Positions 62,994 through 64,000 of a stretch of DNA of 64,000 nt are shown one piece after another (the stretch's first letter is position 1; each line of letters starts with the position of its first letter). This stretch comes from Shewanella holmiensis (GTDB taxonomy: Bacteria > Pseudomonadota > Gammaproteobacteria > Enterobacterales > Shewanellaceae). The notes under the pieces are model-generated. The model did no database searches. It was not told where the DNA came from and worked only from the letters and a program-made list of their open reading frames with translations. The DNA lies in NCBI RefSeq assembly GCF_025370255.1, contig NZ_JAMTCD010000013.1:1-64000 (forward strand), given 5' to 3'. The translations under genes and the position numbers were made by a program.

Positions 62994-63914
62994 ATGTCAA
63001 TGTATGTAGTGGGTCATAAAATCCCTGATTCAGATTCAATTTGTGGTGCAATCGCGTTAGCTTATTTAAAAAATCAAATTGGCGAACCTGCAATTGCTGC
63101 ACGTTTAGGTGAGTTATCACCTGAGACGGCATTTATTCTAGACCGTTTTGGCTTTGACGCTCCTGAGTATAAAACCAGTTACGCTGGCGAAAATGTCTAT
63201 ATTGTTGACCATTCTGAGATCACCCAAGCGCCAGACGATATAGCTCAAGCCACTATCGTAGGTATTGTTGATCATCATAAGCTAGGCGATTTAACCACAT
63301 CTACACCGTTAGAGTGTTGGATCCGTCCAGTGGGCTGTAGTAACACTGTGATTAAGATGATGTATGATTTCTATCAAGTAGAAATTCCAGCAAACATTGC
63401 TGGCATCATGATGTGTGCCATTTTAAGCGATACCGTTATTTTCAAATCACCCACCTGCACTACTGCTGATATTCGTTGCGTTGAAGCACTAGCTGAAATC
63501 GCCGGCATTGAAGACTTTAAAGAATTAGGCATGGACATGTTTAAAGTGAAGTCTGCTGTTGAAGGTACACCTGTACGTGATCTTGTGATGCGTGATTTTA
63601 AAGACTTCAACATGAACGGTAATCTAGTGGGTATTGGCCAATTAGAAGTAATCGACTTAGCTGTATTTGATGCTATTAAAGCTGATTTAGCAGCAGATAT
63701 TGCGGCACTTAAACAAGAAGGCAATCGTCACAGTGTGTTATTGCTACTGACTGATATTATGAAAGAAGGCAGTGAAATGCTGGTTATTTCTGACAGTGCC
63801 GACTTAACTGAGCGTGCTTATGGCAAAGCGACGGTAGATGGTAAAGTGTGGTTAGATGGTGTGTTAAGCCGTAAAAAGCAAGTTGTGCCATCACTTCAGG
63901 AAGCATTTGCTTAA
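62994..63914 (+). CDS. ppaC: manganese-dependent inorganic pyrophosphatase (family II)
   Basis: This enzyme hydrolyses pyrophosphate, driving biosynthesis. The 306 residues make two domains, DHH (about 1-190) and DHHA2 (about 195-306). Metal ligands are visible in GHKIPDSDS (His8, Asp12, Asp14), IVDHSE (about 70-75) and VDHHK (about 92-96). The substrate-binding SRKKQ near the C-terminus is intact. Family II enzymes are less common in gammaproteobacteria than the PpaA type but are typical of Vibrio and Shewanella. AGGAGTC lies upstream. It is monocistronic with a strong terminator. Confidence 0.95.
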   Translation: MSMYVVGHKIPDSDSICGAIALAYLKNQIGEPAIAARLGELSPETAFILDRFGFDAPEYKTSYAGENVYIVDHSEITQAPDDIAQATIVGIVDHHKLGDLTTSTPLECWIRPVGCSNTVIKMMYDFYQVEIPANIAGIMMCAILSDTVIFKSPTCTTADIRCVEALAEIAGIEDFKELGMDMFKVKSAVEGTPVRDLVMRDFKDFNMNGNLVGIGQLEVIDLAVFDAIKADLAADIAALKQEGNRHSVLLLLTDIMKEGSEMLVISDSADLTERAYGKATVDGKVWLDGVLSRKKQVVPSLQEAFA

Positions 63915-63963
63915 GCCTGCAACCATAGGTGTTAATCCGTTAAGTTGAGTAGACTAACGGAGA

Positions 63964-63998
63964 TAAAAAAAGTCAGCTATTATTAGCTGACTTTTTTA
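63964..63998 (+). terminator. terminator of ppaC
   Basis: AAAAAAGTCAGCTA-TTAT-TAGCTGACTTTTTT, a perfect 14-bp palindromic stem with T-runs on both strands at the right edge of the window. Confidence 0.9.
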
Positions 63999-64000
63999 TT

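Noticed and set aside
1..64000. tRNA, rRNA, CRISPR arrays, complete prophage or complete IS
   Set aside because: I found no cloverleaf, no regularly spaced identical repeats, no phage module and no transposase in reading the window.

Overview
The window looks like a chromosomal segment of a marine gammaproteobacterium, most probably a Shewanella. This rests on recognition, not a search: the ygfB-ubiH-ubiI-gcvTHP block next to zapA-6S RNA-fau, M13/M3 lipoprotein peptidases, several secreted hydrolases, AT-rich intergenic DNA and the general look of the proteins. I saw no rRNA, tRNA, CRISPR array, phage or intact transposase gene.

Region by region. (1) 1-900 is the end of an integron cassette array or a free cassette cluster. 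A VCR-like attC runs off the left edge (1-117), a second attC lies at 561-636, and between them sit two small tightly spaced ORFs (169-291 and 295-540). (2) 1.1-9 kb: a two-module orphan protein, a PepO-type lipoprotein peptidase, an acuR-acuI acrylate module with paired TAGAC-N5-GTCTA operators, an ammonium channel with NtrC-like and sigma-54-like sites, and an NfsB-type nitroreductase. (3) 8.85-9.03 kb: a 161-bp MITE with IS903-like ends and a perfect 9-bp target duplication. (4) 9.2-18.5 kb: MATE pump, OsmC-YcaO fusion, a decayed locus (binding-protein and cryptochrome-DASH remnants), rluF, a cold-shock gene with a long leader, a VF530 protein, a RIO kinase and a small RRF_GI-like protein. 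(5) 18.9-30 kb: orphan binding protein, two-domain retropepsin-like protein, M9 collagenase with Ca-binding and PPC domains, small lipoprotein, DsbA-like protein, DUF3297, DUF5062 and an M3 dipeptidase. (6) 30.5-47.6 kb: the DUF2157-DUF4401-GDYXXLXY membrane operon, PilZ protein plus polysaccharide deacetylase, a 267-bp MITE, serine hydrolase, periplasmic ClpP-fold lipoprotein, trxC, porin, CBS protein, two diguanylate cyclases, FUSC transporter, PH-domain protein, DUF5694 protein and a dead POT transporter fragment. (7) 47.9-57.7 kb: the housekeeping block gcvP/gcvH/gcvT, ubiI, ubiH, ygfB (all leftward) and zapA, 6S RNA, fau (rightward). (8) 57.8-64 kb: metY, folM, azlC-azlD, a NaChBac-like cation channel, a YaeR-type VOC protein and a family II (Mn) pyrophosphatase.

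How the genes work together. The gcv operon feeds one-carbon units to folate, and fau and folM also act on folate or pterin cofactors. UbiI and UbiH are two hydroxylases of one ubiquinone pathway. AcuR and AcuI form a self-contained acrylate response. Two GGDEF proteins and one PilZ protein imply c-di-GMP signalling. PepO, Dcp, the collagenase, the retropepsin-like protein and the orphan binding protein fit a peptide-scavenging lifestyle. No single large unknown system stands out. The less ordinary items are the cassette gene pair, the two non-autonomous elements, the NtrC/sigma-54 architecture, the terminator inside the gcv operon and several unexplained small proteins.
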